Assembly: GCF_022234545.1 (NCBI RefSeq)
Contig: NZ_JAIEUI010000028.1
Location: forward strand, 1 to 64,000
Source: Paenibacillus piscarius
Lineage (GTDB): Bacteria; Bacillota; Bacilli; Paenibacillales; Paenibacillaceae
Direction: 5' to 3'
DNA: 64,000 bases
Shown here piece after piece: positions 43,342 through 52,400 of this stretch. The notes below the pieces were generated by a model, which did not search any database, had not been told where the DNA came from, and worked only from the letters and a program-made list of their open reading frames with translations. A program made the position numbers and the translations under genes. Position 1 is the stretch's first letter, and each line of letters opens with the position of its first letter.

Positions 43342-45103
43342 TCTCGGTCACCTGCCTTCCAATCCCCTCATTCTGAAGCATAAATACATCATAGTAGTAA
43401 CCCCGCTTCGCCAGCAGCTCGGCGTGGGTGCCTTCCTCAATCAGACGTCCGCCCTCCAGGATCAGAATGCGGTCAGCCTGGGCGGTGGTCGATACCCGCT
43501 GCGCAATGATAATCTTCGTGCAAGGGTATTCCAGCTCTCTCAGGCTGCGCTGAATGTGCTCCTCCGTCTCCAGATCGACCGCGGAGGTCGTATCATCCAG
43601 GATCAGGATCGGACGCTGGACCGCCAGGGCACGGGCCAGCGCAATCCGCTGCTTCTGTCCACCGGACAGGCCGACGCCGCGCTCCCCGACTACCGTATCG
43701 TAGCCCTCGGGCATTTTGACAATGAAGTCATGGGCTGCGGCCAGCGCTGCGTAAGCCTTCGCATCCTCCTCAGGCAGATCAGGATCGCCGTAAGCGATAT
43801 TGCCGTCAATGGTATCAGAGAACAGCAGCACATCCTGTGTAGCCATCCCGATGTTGCTGCGCAGCTCATCCAGCTCCAGCTCCCGGACATCGCGGCCGTC
43901 CACCAGCACACGTCCTCCGGAGACATCATAGAAGCGGGGAATCAGGTTAATGAGCGAGGTTTTGCCGGAGCCGGTGGCGCCCATAATCGCAATGGTCTCG
44001 CCGGGCTCAATCGTGAAGCTCACATCATCCAGCACGGTAGCGCTATCATATTTGAACCGGACATGGTCGAATTCAATCCGTCCCTCATAGCGGCGCGGCT
44101 CCACCGGATTATGATCGTTGGCAATTGACGGACGGGCGTAATAGATGTCGACGATTTTGGCTAAGCTGGCAAAGAAGCGCTGAATATCATTAATAATAAT
44201 CCCGATATTGCGCATCGGGTTCGAGACCGCCCAGATTAGCGACGAGAATGCCGTGAATTCACCGAAGGTAATCCGGCCCTCCATCACGAAGTAGCCGCCG
44301 GCCAGCATCAGCACCACGTTGAACCCTTGAGCGAACGACTCCAGATAAGGGAAGTAGTCGAGCCAGACGAGCGCTGCCTTTTTATTGGCTGTCGCGTAGT
44401 TGACATTCTTCTCCGTGAACTTGGCAATCTCGAACTCCTCGCGGGCAAAAGCCTTCACCACACGGTTCCCGGAGATATTCTCCTGGGTAGTCGTATTGAG
44501 CTGGGACAGCCGTTCGCGCAGGTCGATGTACATCGGGCGCACTCTTTTGGCAAAAATGAAGGCCACGATGAAGATCGGCGGCGAGAGGATCAGCATCCAC
44601 AGCGTCAGCTTCACATCAATCGTGAGGAAATAAATAACGGCCGCCAGGAAGATCGTCAGCGATTCAATGATCGTTTTGAAAATCCAGGCCATCGAGTGCC
44701 GGACCATGTCCAGGTCCCCGGTCATTTTGGTCATCAGGTCGCCGGTCCGGTTACGGTCATAATATTCCCGGTCCTGGCCTTGAATCTTGTTGTACAGATA
44801 AATGCGGATGTTATACATCATGTTCTGTGAAGAAATTTCGTACTGCATGGTTGTGAAGTAAGCCAGCCCCGTGCGGAGCAGGGAGAAGCCGATCATGCCC
44901 AGACAGAGCGCTACGAGCAGCCCGCGTCCGGTCGCAAGATTCTGAACAGCCTGGTCACCGGCAATGAACGTATCGACGATGCGCTGGCTGAGGTAGGGGT
45001 TCACAATCGTTAGACTTGAGCCGACCACCGAGAGGCAGAGTGCGATGACATACCGTGTCCGGTTGCCCTCCAGGTTCTGCCACAGCCACTTGAGTTCAAA
45101 CAT
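43328..45103 (-). CDS. Heterodimeric ABC exporter subunit with degenerate Walker B
   Basis: A 591-residue half-transporter. Transmembrane domain about 15-315; Walker A GATGSGKTS (about 371), signature LSGGQKQR (about 477) and Walker B ILILDDTTS (about 499), where the catalytic Glu is replaced by Asp; the H-loop position reads IIAQRVST, Gln instead of His. These losses mark the inactive-site subunit typical of asymmetric heterodimers such as BmrCD or TM287/288. ATG 45103 is chosen from the match to the family N-terminus and AGGTGAT upstream; the frame extends to 45160 without a good site. Confidence 0.9.
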   Translation of the reverse strand: MFELKWLWQNLEGNRTRYVIALCLSVVGSSLTIVNPYLSQRIVDTFIAGDQAVQNLATGRGLLVALCLGMIGFSLLRTGLAYFTTMQYEISSQNMMYNIRIYLYNKIQGQDREYYDRNRTGDLMTKMTGDLDMVRHSMAWIFKTIIESLTIFLAAVIYFLTIDVKLTLWMLILSPPIFIVAFIFAKRVRPMYIDLRERLSQLNTTTQENISGNRVVKAFAREEFEIAKFTEKNVNYATANKKAALVWLDYFPYLESFAQGFNVVLMLAGGYFVMEGRITFGEFTAFSSLIWAVSNPMRNIGIIINDIQRFFASLAKIVDIYYARPSIANDHNPVEPRRYEGRIEFDHVRFKYDSATVLDDVSFTIEPGETIAIMGATGSGKTSLINLIPRFYDVSGGRVLVDGRDVRELELDELRSNIGMATQDVLLFSDTIDGNIAYGDPDLPEEDAKAYAALAAAHDFIVKMPEGYDTVVGERGVGLSGGQKQRIALARALAVQRPILILDDTTSAVDLETEEHIQRSLRELEYPCTKIIIAQRVSTTAQADRILILEGGRLIEEGTHAELLAKRGYYYDVFMLQNEGIGRQVTESGQE

Positions 45104-45344
45104 CTGATCACCTGTTTCCTGTGTCTTATAAACCAAAGTGATTATAACACTATGAATCAAAATGTATAGGGATAGGATTAATTTCTTTTTACAAACACTT
45201 GAACTTTGTAATGGAGTAATTCTGCATTGCGTTAATGTAGATCATGTACCTGGGGATGGGGAGGAAGGGTAGGATTGTTGCGTGGCTGGAAAAAAAACCG
45301 GCTTAGCGCTTCCAGTGGGGCAGGCGGCTGCCCGTGAAATGAAC

Positions 45345-45378
45345 AGAGCCTGTCTCCGGTTAGCCGGGGACAGGCTCT
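45345..45378. terminator. Strong hairpin upstream of ABC exporter operon
   Basis: Arms of 15 bases (45345-45359 and 45364-45378; one G-U) with a four-base loop. T-tails on both sides are short, so its role as a terminator is only moderately supported. Confidence 0.45.
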
Positions 45379-45462
45379 TTGCGCTGGGCGTTAGACGGCG
45401 CGGCGTTAAGACAATAAGTGGATAAACGCTACTTAATGATTGCCAAAATACTGTTTGAAGAA

Positions 45463-45602
45463 TTTTAGTTGGAAATTATACACTTGCTGAGGCCGACTGT
45501 AAGTGATACCGCAATAAGTGGGCGCAATAGGTGTCATTAATCCAATTATTTACCGTTATCCGGGAATAGTCTCCTCAACAAGTGACAGAAATCCAACTAA
45601 AA
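45463..45602. repeat. Imperfect 30-bp inverted repeat, possible mobile or structured element
   Basis: Arm 45463-45492 matches the reverse complement of 45573-45602 at 23 of 30 positions, with identical ends TTTTAGTTGGA and a shared CACTTG and TGAGG. The arms enclose 80 bases. This resembles a degenerate miniature element or a structured RNA; copy number elsewhere is unknown. Confidence 0.45.
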
Positions 45603-45711
45603 GGTTACGACTAAGGTGCAAACAGAAGTGGTAGCAGTTAGTAGCAGTCCTTATATTTCTCGCTGAAATGATACCGTCCTTAAAAAGGACGGCATAGCCG
45701 TTTCCACTTGT

Positions 45712-46701
45712 TTAAGACGAACCGGCCGCCGCAGCCGCGGCGGCGGCCCCGGCAATCGCCGTCTGCTGGGCGATGACGAGATTGGTAATGCTGGTGGACA
45801 GCGTGGACTGGATCAGGCCGTTCTTCACATCATCTACATATTGATAGGAGACCAGAGCAGACGATAACAGGAGCAGCTCCTGCTTGTTGATGGACCAGCC
45901 GCCGAAGCCCTTTTGCTCACGCAGATACTCGTAGGTCTCCGAGACACTGCGCGTTAGCTCGCTCTCCTGATAGGGGAGCAACGCCAGGATGCCAAGTGAA
46001 GAGAGCGTATAGCCTTTGTCCAGCCGGATGTTCTGGGCCCGGAAGGCATCGCGCAGACGCAGCACCTGCTCAGGAGTCTGCAGGTTCTCCCCGCCGAGCA
46101 CCAGCACCTGGGTCAGCGCCTGCACATTATTGCCGGAAGAGAATTCAGGCTTCAGCGCGGCATAGAGCTGTTCCATGCGCTCCACTCCCTGCTCGACAGG
46201 GATGCCGGAGAGGCCCAGCATAGCAGCGAAAATATAATCATCCCGCCCGGTCAGGAACCGGTGCTTCTCCTTCATTCCCTCATAGAAGGCCAGAGTTCGG
46301 TCGATGACCATGCCGTATTGGGCGGACGGGGCATGTGCGGCGATCTGGTACGCGGCAATGACCAGATAATCCGAGCCTTTGAAGCTGCGCTCCTTCATCA
46401 GGTCGTAGACGGCCAGCGTGTTCGTGAACTGCTGTTCCGGCTCTGCCGACAGGGAGAGCAGGGCGGCGATACAGATGGCGGAGAGTCCCCGGAAGGCCGA
46501 GAAGCCCCGGGTATTGTTCTTGATCATCTCATGGTAGGTGCGGATGGCTTCTACATTAGCCCGCTTGTTCTCCACTGCATACAGCAGGGCGGCCAGGCGG
46601 TTCACCGAGGCGTTCTGCCACTTGAAGGCTTCCCTGACCTGCCGGGCATTGTCTACAAATAGCTCCAGTCTGGATATGTACGATTGGTTCGAATTTTTCA
46701 A
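45712..46701 (-). CDS. DUF4003 family protein
   Basis: A 329-residue soluble, mostly helical protein matching DUF4003 (RAAxLY..ENK, then FRGLSAICIAALLSLS and TGRDDYIFAAMLGLSG). The function is unknown. The last 15 residues are an alanine run, an unusual low-complexity tail. The start is TTG at 46701, with AGAGGTG about eight bases upstream; no ATG fits the family N-terminus. It appears to be transcribed alone. Confidence 0.8.
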   Translation of the reverse strand: MKNSNQSYISRLELFVDNARQVREAFKWQNASVNRLAALLYAVENKRANVEAIRTYHEMIKNNTRGFSAFRGLSAICIAALLSLSAEPEQQFTNTLAVYDLMKERSFKGSDYLVIAAYQIAAHAPSAQYGMVIDRTLAFYEGMKEKHRFLTGRDDYIFAAMLGLSGIPVEQGVERMEQLYAALKPEFSSGNNVQALTQVLVLGGENLQTPEQVLRLRDAFRAQNIRLDKGYTLSSLGILALLPYQESELTRSVSETYEYLREQKGFGGWSINKQELLLLSSALVSYQYVDDVKNGLIQSTLSTSITNLVIAQQTAIAGAAAAAAAAGSS

Positions 46702-46870
46702 GAATTACACCTCTCATTAGTTTGTATGAAATTAGGTTTATTCTACTATAAACACCAAAACAATCAACTTGAAACCCATCCCGCTGACTTGCCGCCGCAT
46801 CTATGACAGCGTATTCTTATATTGATGACACTACGATTAGCAGGATAATTCAGGAAAGTGAGGCGTGAGA

Positions 46871-49270
46871 ATGATAAGAGCATCCGAGAACAATGAATAC
46901 TATGAGCTGTCGAGCCCGACCATGCTCCCCAAGGCTTCAGGCTTCCTGTGGAATGAGCAGATGATGATTCATGTGAACTGCCGCGGCTATGCGGTGGCCC
47001 AGTTCATGCAGCCCGAGCCGGCCAAGTACTCCTATGCCCCGAATCTGGAGGCCAAGACCTTCATGCAGCCGGAGCAGCCCTATTATGCCCACCATCCCGG
47101 CCGCTTCGTCTATGTGAAGGATGAGGAGAACGGAGAGGTGTTCTCTGCCCCTTACGAGCCTGTCCGTATGCCGCCTGACCATTACACCTTTGCTGTAGGC
47201 AAGCATAATATTATCTGGAAAATAGAGAAGAACGGCATCGCCATCGAAATGACGCTGAGCCTGCCTAAGCATGAGCCAATGGAGCTGTGGCGGGTGAAGG
47301 TGACCAATCTGTCCTCTGTGCCGCGCAAAATCAGTATTTATCCTTATTTTACCATCGGCTATATGTCATGGATGAATCAGTCCGGCGAGTATAAACAAGA
47401 CCTGCAGGGAGTCGTGGCTACGGCCGTAACACCTTATCAGAAATATCAGGACTATGCCAAAATCAAACATCTGAAGGACAAAACCTTCCTGCTGGCCGAG
47501 CACGCTCCTACTTCTTGGGAAGTGAACCAGGAGGCCTTCGAGGGCGAAGGCGGCATCGGATCGCCGTCGGCGCTGAAGAGCGGACTGCTGTCCAGGGGGG
47601 AAGCCCGCTATGAAACCCCAGTCGCGGTGCTGCAATACAGCACCGGGCTGAATGCGGGCGAGGAGAAGGAATACCGCTTCATCTTCGGGCCGGCCCACGA
47701 TGAGCAGGAGATTGCAGAGATCCGCCAGCGGCTGTTCCTCGATAAGGGAGAGGATGGCGCAGACGGATTCGTCCGGGCCGAGCAGGAGTACGCAGAGTAT
47801 ATCAGAGAGGGCAGGGGCTCCATTGAGATTACAACCCCGGATGCCGATCTCGACAATCTGGTCAACCATTGGCTGCCCCGGCAGATGTATTATCACGGAC
47901 AGACCAACCGCCTGACGACCGACCCCCAGACCCGCAACTATCTGCAGGACCATATGGGAATGAGCTATATCAAGCCGCAGGTAGCCAGAGCGGCCTTCCT
48001 CACTGCCCTGTGCCAGCAGGAGGTGAGCGGAGCGATGCCGGACGGGATTATTCTGCATGAGGCGGCTGAACTGAAATATATTAACCAGGTTCCGCATACC
48101 GATCACTGCGTGTGGCTGCCGATCTGCTTAAGCACCTATCTGGATGAGACGGATGATTACAGCATTCTGGATGAGGAAGTAACGTATGCGGGCGGCCTGG
48201 GGACGGGACCTGTACATGAGCATATCGACCGGGCGGTAGAGTGGCTGCTCCATGAGCGCGATGAACGCGGTCTGAATTATATCAATCAGGGCGACTGGTG
48301 CGACCCGATGAACATGGTAGGCTACCAGGGTAAGGGTGTCTCCGGCTGGCTGACGATAGCGACGGCTTATGCCTGCCGGATCTGGGCGGAGATCTGTGAA
48401 CGCAGCGGCCGGCCGGAGGCGGCGGACACCTTCCGCCAGGCGGCGGACGAAGTGAACGCGGCGGCCAACCAGTATCTGTGGGACGGCGAATGGTATGCGC
48501 GGGGGATCACCGATAACAATGTCCTGTTCGGCATCAGCGAAGATAAGGAAGGCCGGATCTTCATCAACCCGCAGGGCTGGGCGCTGCTTAGCGGAGCAGC
48601 GGATGAAGAGCAGCGTCAGAAGCTGATGAAGTCGGTCAAGGAGCAGCTCGAGACACCATATGGCTTGGAGAAGCTGGCCCCCTCCTATACAGCCATGCGC
48701 GAGGATGTGGGGCGGGTGACCCAGAAGCATCCGGGGACAGCCGAGAACGGGGCGGTCTATAACCATGCGGCTGCATTCTACATCTATGGCCTGTATGCCG
48801 TGGGTGAGCAGGATGATGCCTACCGCATGCTGCGCAAAATGATCCCCGGACCCGATCTGGAGGACATCATCAGACGCGGCCAGCTGCCGGTATTCATTCC
48901 CAACTATTACCGCGGCGCGTACAAGCAGTTCCCGAACACGGCGGGACGCTCCAGCCATCTGTTCAATACAGGGACGGTACCGTGGGTCTACCGCTGCCTG
49001 ATGGACGGGCTGTTCGGGCTGCAGGGAACCCGCGAAGGGCTGCAGGTGAAGCCGCAATTACCATCAGATTGGCAGGAGGCGGCGGTGAAGCGCAGCTTCA
49101 GAGGCGCGGAGCTGAATATTAAGATGAAGCGTGAGCCTGGGGTCAAGACAATGGAAGTCTATCTGAACGGCCAGTTTGCAGAGGACGGTGTGCTGAAGGG
49201 ACTGGCCTCCGGTTCGCAATATGAGGTACTGGTTAAGATTCCGGCAGGTACTCTCGATGATGAGAGATAA
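46871..49270 (+). CDS. GH94-type glycoside phosphorylase
   Basis: A protein of about 799 residues of glycoside hydrolase family 94, which splits beta-linked disaccharides such as cellobiose or cellobionate with phosphate. N-terminal beta-sandwich (about 1-290), helical linker and alpha/alpha barrel (about 310-720), C-terminal beta domain. The general acid is the Asp in NQGDWCDPMNMVG (about 472-484), corresponding to GDWND in cellobiose phosphorylase; the Cys-Pro variant is closer to cellobionic acid phosphorylases, so the substrate may be an oxidised disaccharide, but this is not certain. There is no signal peptide, so uptake of the disaccharide must precede. ATG 46871 and GTG 46865 are both possible starts. 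Confidence 0.82.
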   Translation: MIRASENNEYYELSSPTMLPKASGFLWNEQMMIHVNCRGYAVAQFMQPEPAKYSYAPNLEAKTFMQPEQPYYAHHPGRFVYVKDEENGEVFSAPYEPVRMPPDHYTFAVGKHNIIWKIEKNGIAIEMTLSLPKHEPMELWRVKVTNLSSVPRKISIYPYFTIGYMSWMNQSGEYKQDLQGVVATAVTPYQKYQDYAKIKHLKDKTFLLAEHAPTSWEVNQEAFEGEGGIGSPSALKSGLLSRGEARYETPVAVLQYSTGLNAGEEKEYRFIFGPAHDEQEIAEIRQRLFLDKGEDGADGFVRAEQEYAEYIREGRGSIEITTPDADLDNLVNHWLPRQMYYHGQTNRLTTDPQTRNYLQDHMGMSYIKPQVARAAFLTALCQQEVSGAMPDGIILHEAAELKYINQVPHTDHCVWLPICLSTYLDETDDYSILDEEVTYAGGLGTGPVHEHIDRAVEWLLHERDERGLNYINQGDWCDPMNMVGYQGKGVSGWLTIATAYACRIWAEICERSGRPEAADTFRQAADEVNAAANQYLWDGEWYARGITDNNVLFGISEDKEGRIFINPQGWALLSGAADEEQRQKLMKSVKEQLETPYGLEKLAPSYTAMREDVGRVTQKHPGTAENGAVYNHAAAFYIYGLYAVGEQDDAYRMLRKMIPGPDLEDIIRRGQLPVFIPNYYRGAYKQFPNTAGRSSHLFNTGTVPWVYRCLMDGLFGLQGTREGLQVKPQLPSDWQEAAVKRSFRGAELNIKMKREPGVKTMEVYLNGQFAEDGVLKGLASGSQYEVLVKIPAGTLDDER

Positions 49271-49311
49271 TAATATCGGCTGCTAGTAGTATCTTCTTAG
49301 CAGATTTTGAT

Positions 49312-49339
49312 GAGGCGCGGGCCATCCGCGTCTCTTTTC
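49312..49339 (+). terminator. Terminator after GH94 gene
   Basis: GAGGCGCGG / CCGCGTCTC (one G-U pair) with a five-base loop and a TTTT tail. Confidence 0.7.
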
Positions 49340-49440
49340 AGTTATTGAAATTATTGGTATTGCAACATAGCTGATTATATTATAATTAGGTTAAAAAATA
49401 GGATCTTTGTCGTACAAGAGGCAGAGAAGAAGGGCTTTGT

Positions 49441-52400
49441 ATGGGAATTAGCGAAGAGCAGAAGAGCGCCGCGAAGCAGAAGCTTATTCAGGTGTTTACC
49501 TATCTACAGGCTTTGCATCAGCTGAAGCAGCCGATAATCAAGCGTATAACCAGTCAGTTATGGTCGCAGTCTCTTGCGGAACTGCCGATACATTCTAATG
49601 TAGCGTGTGATTTTACAGCGGGGATAAGCCCTTCTGAACGTATAGAAGACGAAGTGCCTGAGATTCTTCTTCGTGTGAAACGACCCGATAAGACAGCATG
49701 CCCCAAGCCGCCGGAACTGCTTCTGCGCTGGATGAAGCCGGATTGGGAGAAGATTCATGCCCGGCCGGAGCGTATGGAGAGTATGAACAGCTACAGAGAA
49801 GCTGCGGATGGTGAATATGAAGCTTATGTGGAACGTTTCGATCAAGATAAGGAGAGAGTAAGCCTGTGGGACAGCTGGATTCAGGAGCGTGAGCACTGGC
49901 AACAGCGGGAGTGGCCTGTTCGCCGAACGATTAAGCTGTTCGAGGATTTGTACATGCTATATTCTTGGATTGACCGTGAGCGGGATGCTGTAGAGTTAAT
50001 GATTGGCGACGGTATTCTGCACTGGGAGCTGGCACCGGAACCGGTCCACCATCCCGTACTTTTACAAAGAGTCGAGCTTGCCTTCAACCCCGAGGGTCCT
50101 GAATTTACAATCACGGCTACCGATGCCGCACCTGAGTTCTATAGTCAGTTGTTCAGGGATATTCCTGAAATAAGCCCAGGTTCTCTTAAAAGATGTGCCG
50201 GAGAATTGTTGGAAGCTCTATGCTCTCCTTTGGGCTATAGCGATACGGATGATTATTTACGGAGAATATCAGGATACTTGTCGGCCCAAGCAAAGTTTAT
50301 TCCTTACCATGGAACCTCTGCACCTGCTGCCCTGGACAAGAAGGCCATTTATATCCAACGAGAGCCGGTTCTATTTCTGCGCAAACGTTCTGCCGGCTTC
50401 GAGCATGCTTTTGAAGAGATCATCGAAGATTTGAAAGTTAGAGAAGAACCGCCTCAGGCCATTGCACGAATTACCGGAATTGATCCCGGAGAGGCTTCCA
50501 ACCCAGCGAATGTATTTTCTTATACTAATCTTAATGTAAATGGCGAGAGTGAGGACGTTCTGTTCACCAAAGAAGCGAATTCAGAGCAGCTCGATATCGC
50601 CCTGAAGCTGGGCAAATACGGATCGGTACTGGTTCAAGGACCGCCGGGTACCGGGAAGACGCATACTATTGCCAATTTGCTCGGGCATTTTCTGGCAGAA
50701 GGTAAAAGCGTACTTGTAACCAGCCATACCTCAAGGGCGCTAGCTGTACTGCGTGATAAAGTGGCCGGGCCGCTTCAGGATCTATGTGTCAGTGTGCTGG
50801 ATGATGTCAGTGGACAGAAGCAGCTTGAAACCTCAATCGATACGATTACCTCCACTTTAAGCTCAATATCTATTGACCAGACAGAAGCAGAGGTAGAACG
50901 GCTGAGCGCTGAACGTAAATCCTTGCTGGACAAGATCAGAGACGTTGAAGAACGGCTGCAGTTCTCCAGAGAGAGTGATTACCGGCCTATTGTGATGTGG
51001 GGAACGCAGTACGATCCTTCCGCAGCGGCAAAATTAATCGCTGAAGGCCGGAATACAATGGAGCTGGTTCCGGGGAGCATAGTGCCCGGCCATGTTTTTC
51101 CGCTTACTCCAAATGAATTAGACCAGCTATACAGAAGCTCCGAAATCATCAGTATACTGGATGAGACGGAATTTCAGTATTTACACAACCGAGTAGAACT
51201 ACCTGTTACTCCTGATATATTCCATAGGCTTGTACAGGAGCATCAGCATTTGTCCACAATAGATACTAGCAGACATATCCCTTACTGGGTAACAGGAGCC
51301 GAGGTGCATCCGGATAAGCTACTTGTTGCACTACAACAGCTGCGCCAGGCATTTGGAACCATTACTGAGGACGAATGGAAGCTGGATCTGGTTTCAACCA
51401 GGGAAACGGAGAAAAACGACTGGATTGACCTGCTGGAAGAAATGGAGAAGTGGGTTGAACTGTATCGTATAGCGAGAACTGCCCGGTATAAATATGGTTT
51501 TGACTATCTGTCTGATACCGATTTGCAGCCACTGCTGCCTATTCTGGAGGAAATGAAGCGGTATCTGGAAGCCGGGGGGAAGCTGAATACCTTCCAATTG
51601 CTGCTTAAGAGACAGTGGAAAAAAACCTGCGAGCGGATTGCGCCTCCCGGCAAAGCCCTGGAAGAAGTTAACGCTGCCTACTTGGACGCACTGCTGGCGA
51701 TGGGGGCGTATCAGGCTCAGCGTTCCAAATTGACCATCCGCTGGAAGCGTCAGGTAACGGATCGGGGCGGATATGATCTGGCGGAATTTGGGCCTCAGCC
51801 GGAAGAGCAAATGGATAACGTTATTCAGGAGATCCGCAGCCTGCTGTACTGGAGACAGACCAGCTTCGATCCGCCGCTTCATTCTCTAGAGAGTGAGGGA
51901 CTGCTGTGGGATGTCCTTCTGAATGCTAAGCCCATGGCTGTAGGCAGACATATGGAATGGCATCACCTCCGGGAACTTGCAGAACATGAACTGCCTCTTA
52001 TTATAGATTCATATCTTCAAGCTGAGAGATGGACTTCGGTCAAAAGTCAAATTGCAGAAGCAGGCAGGATGGCTGATTTACTGGGAGATTCCCGCTCCGC
52101 TATAGCCAGTCGTCTGCAACAAGGTGTAATCCAGCTGGACCCGGCACTCTATGAACAGGCATATCAGGAGGTTCAGAAGCTGCGGGATAAAAGCGCATTA
52201 ATCGCCCAAAGGGGAGCCTGGATTCAGCAAGTGCAGAAGAGCGCACGGGAGTGGGCGCTGGCACTTAAGAATAGAAGCGGAATCCATGGAAGTTATCGCG
52301 CACCGGAAGGCCTTGATACCGCCTGGCTGCTCAAACAGCTGGATATCGAGCTTGATGAGCGGGGGAGCATCCCGGCACAGCAGCTTCAGGAAGAGCTGGC

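Larger units (their letters stand above)
45104..45711. other. Non-coding region with long inverted repeat
   Basis: A stretch of about 600 bases with no credible gene. It holds a strong hairpin (45345-45378), an imperfect 30-bp inverted repeat (45463-45492 and 45573-45602) and a short perfect hairpin (45674-45692). The rest is AT-rich with scattered AAGTG/CACTT words. Confidence 0.5.
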
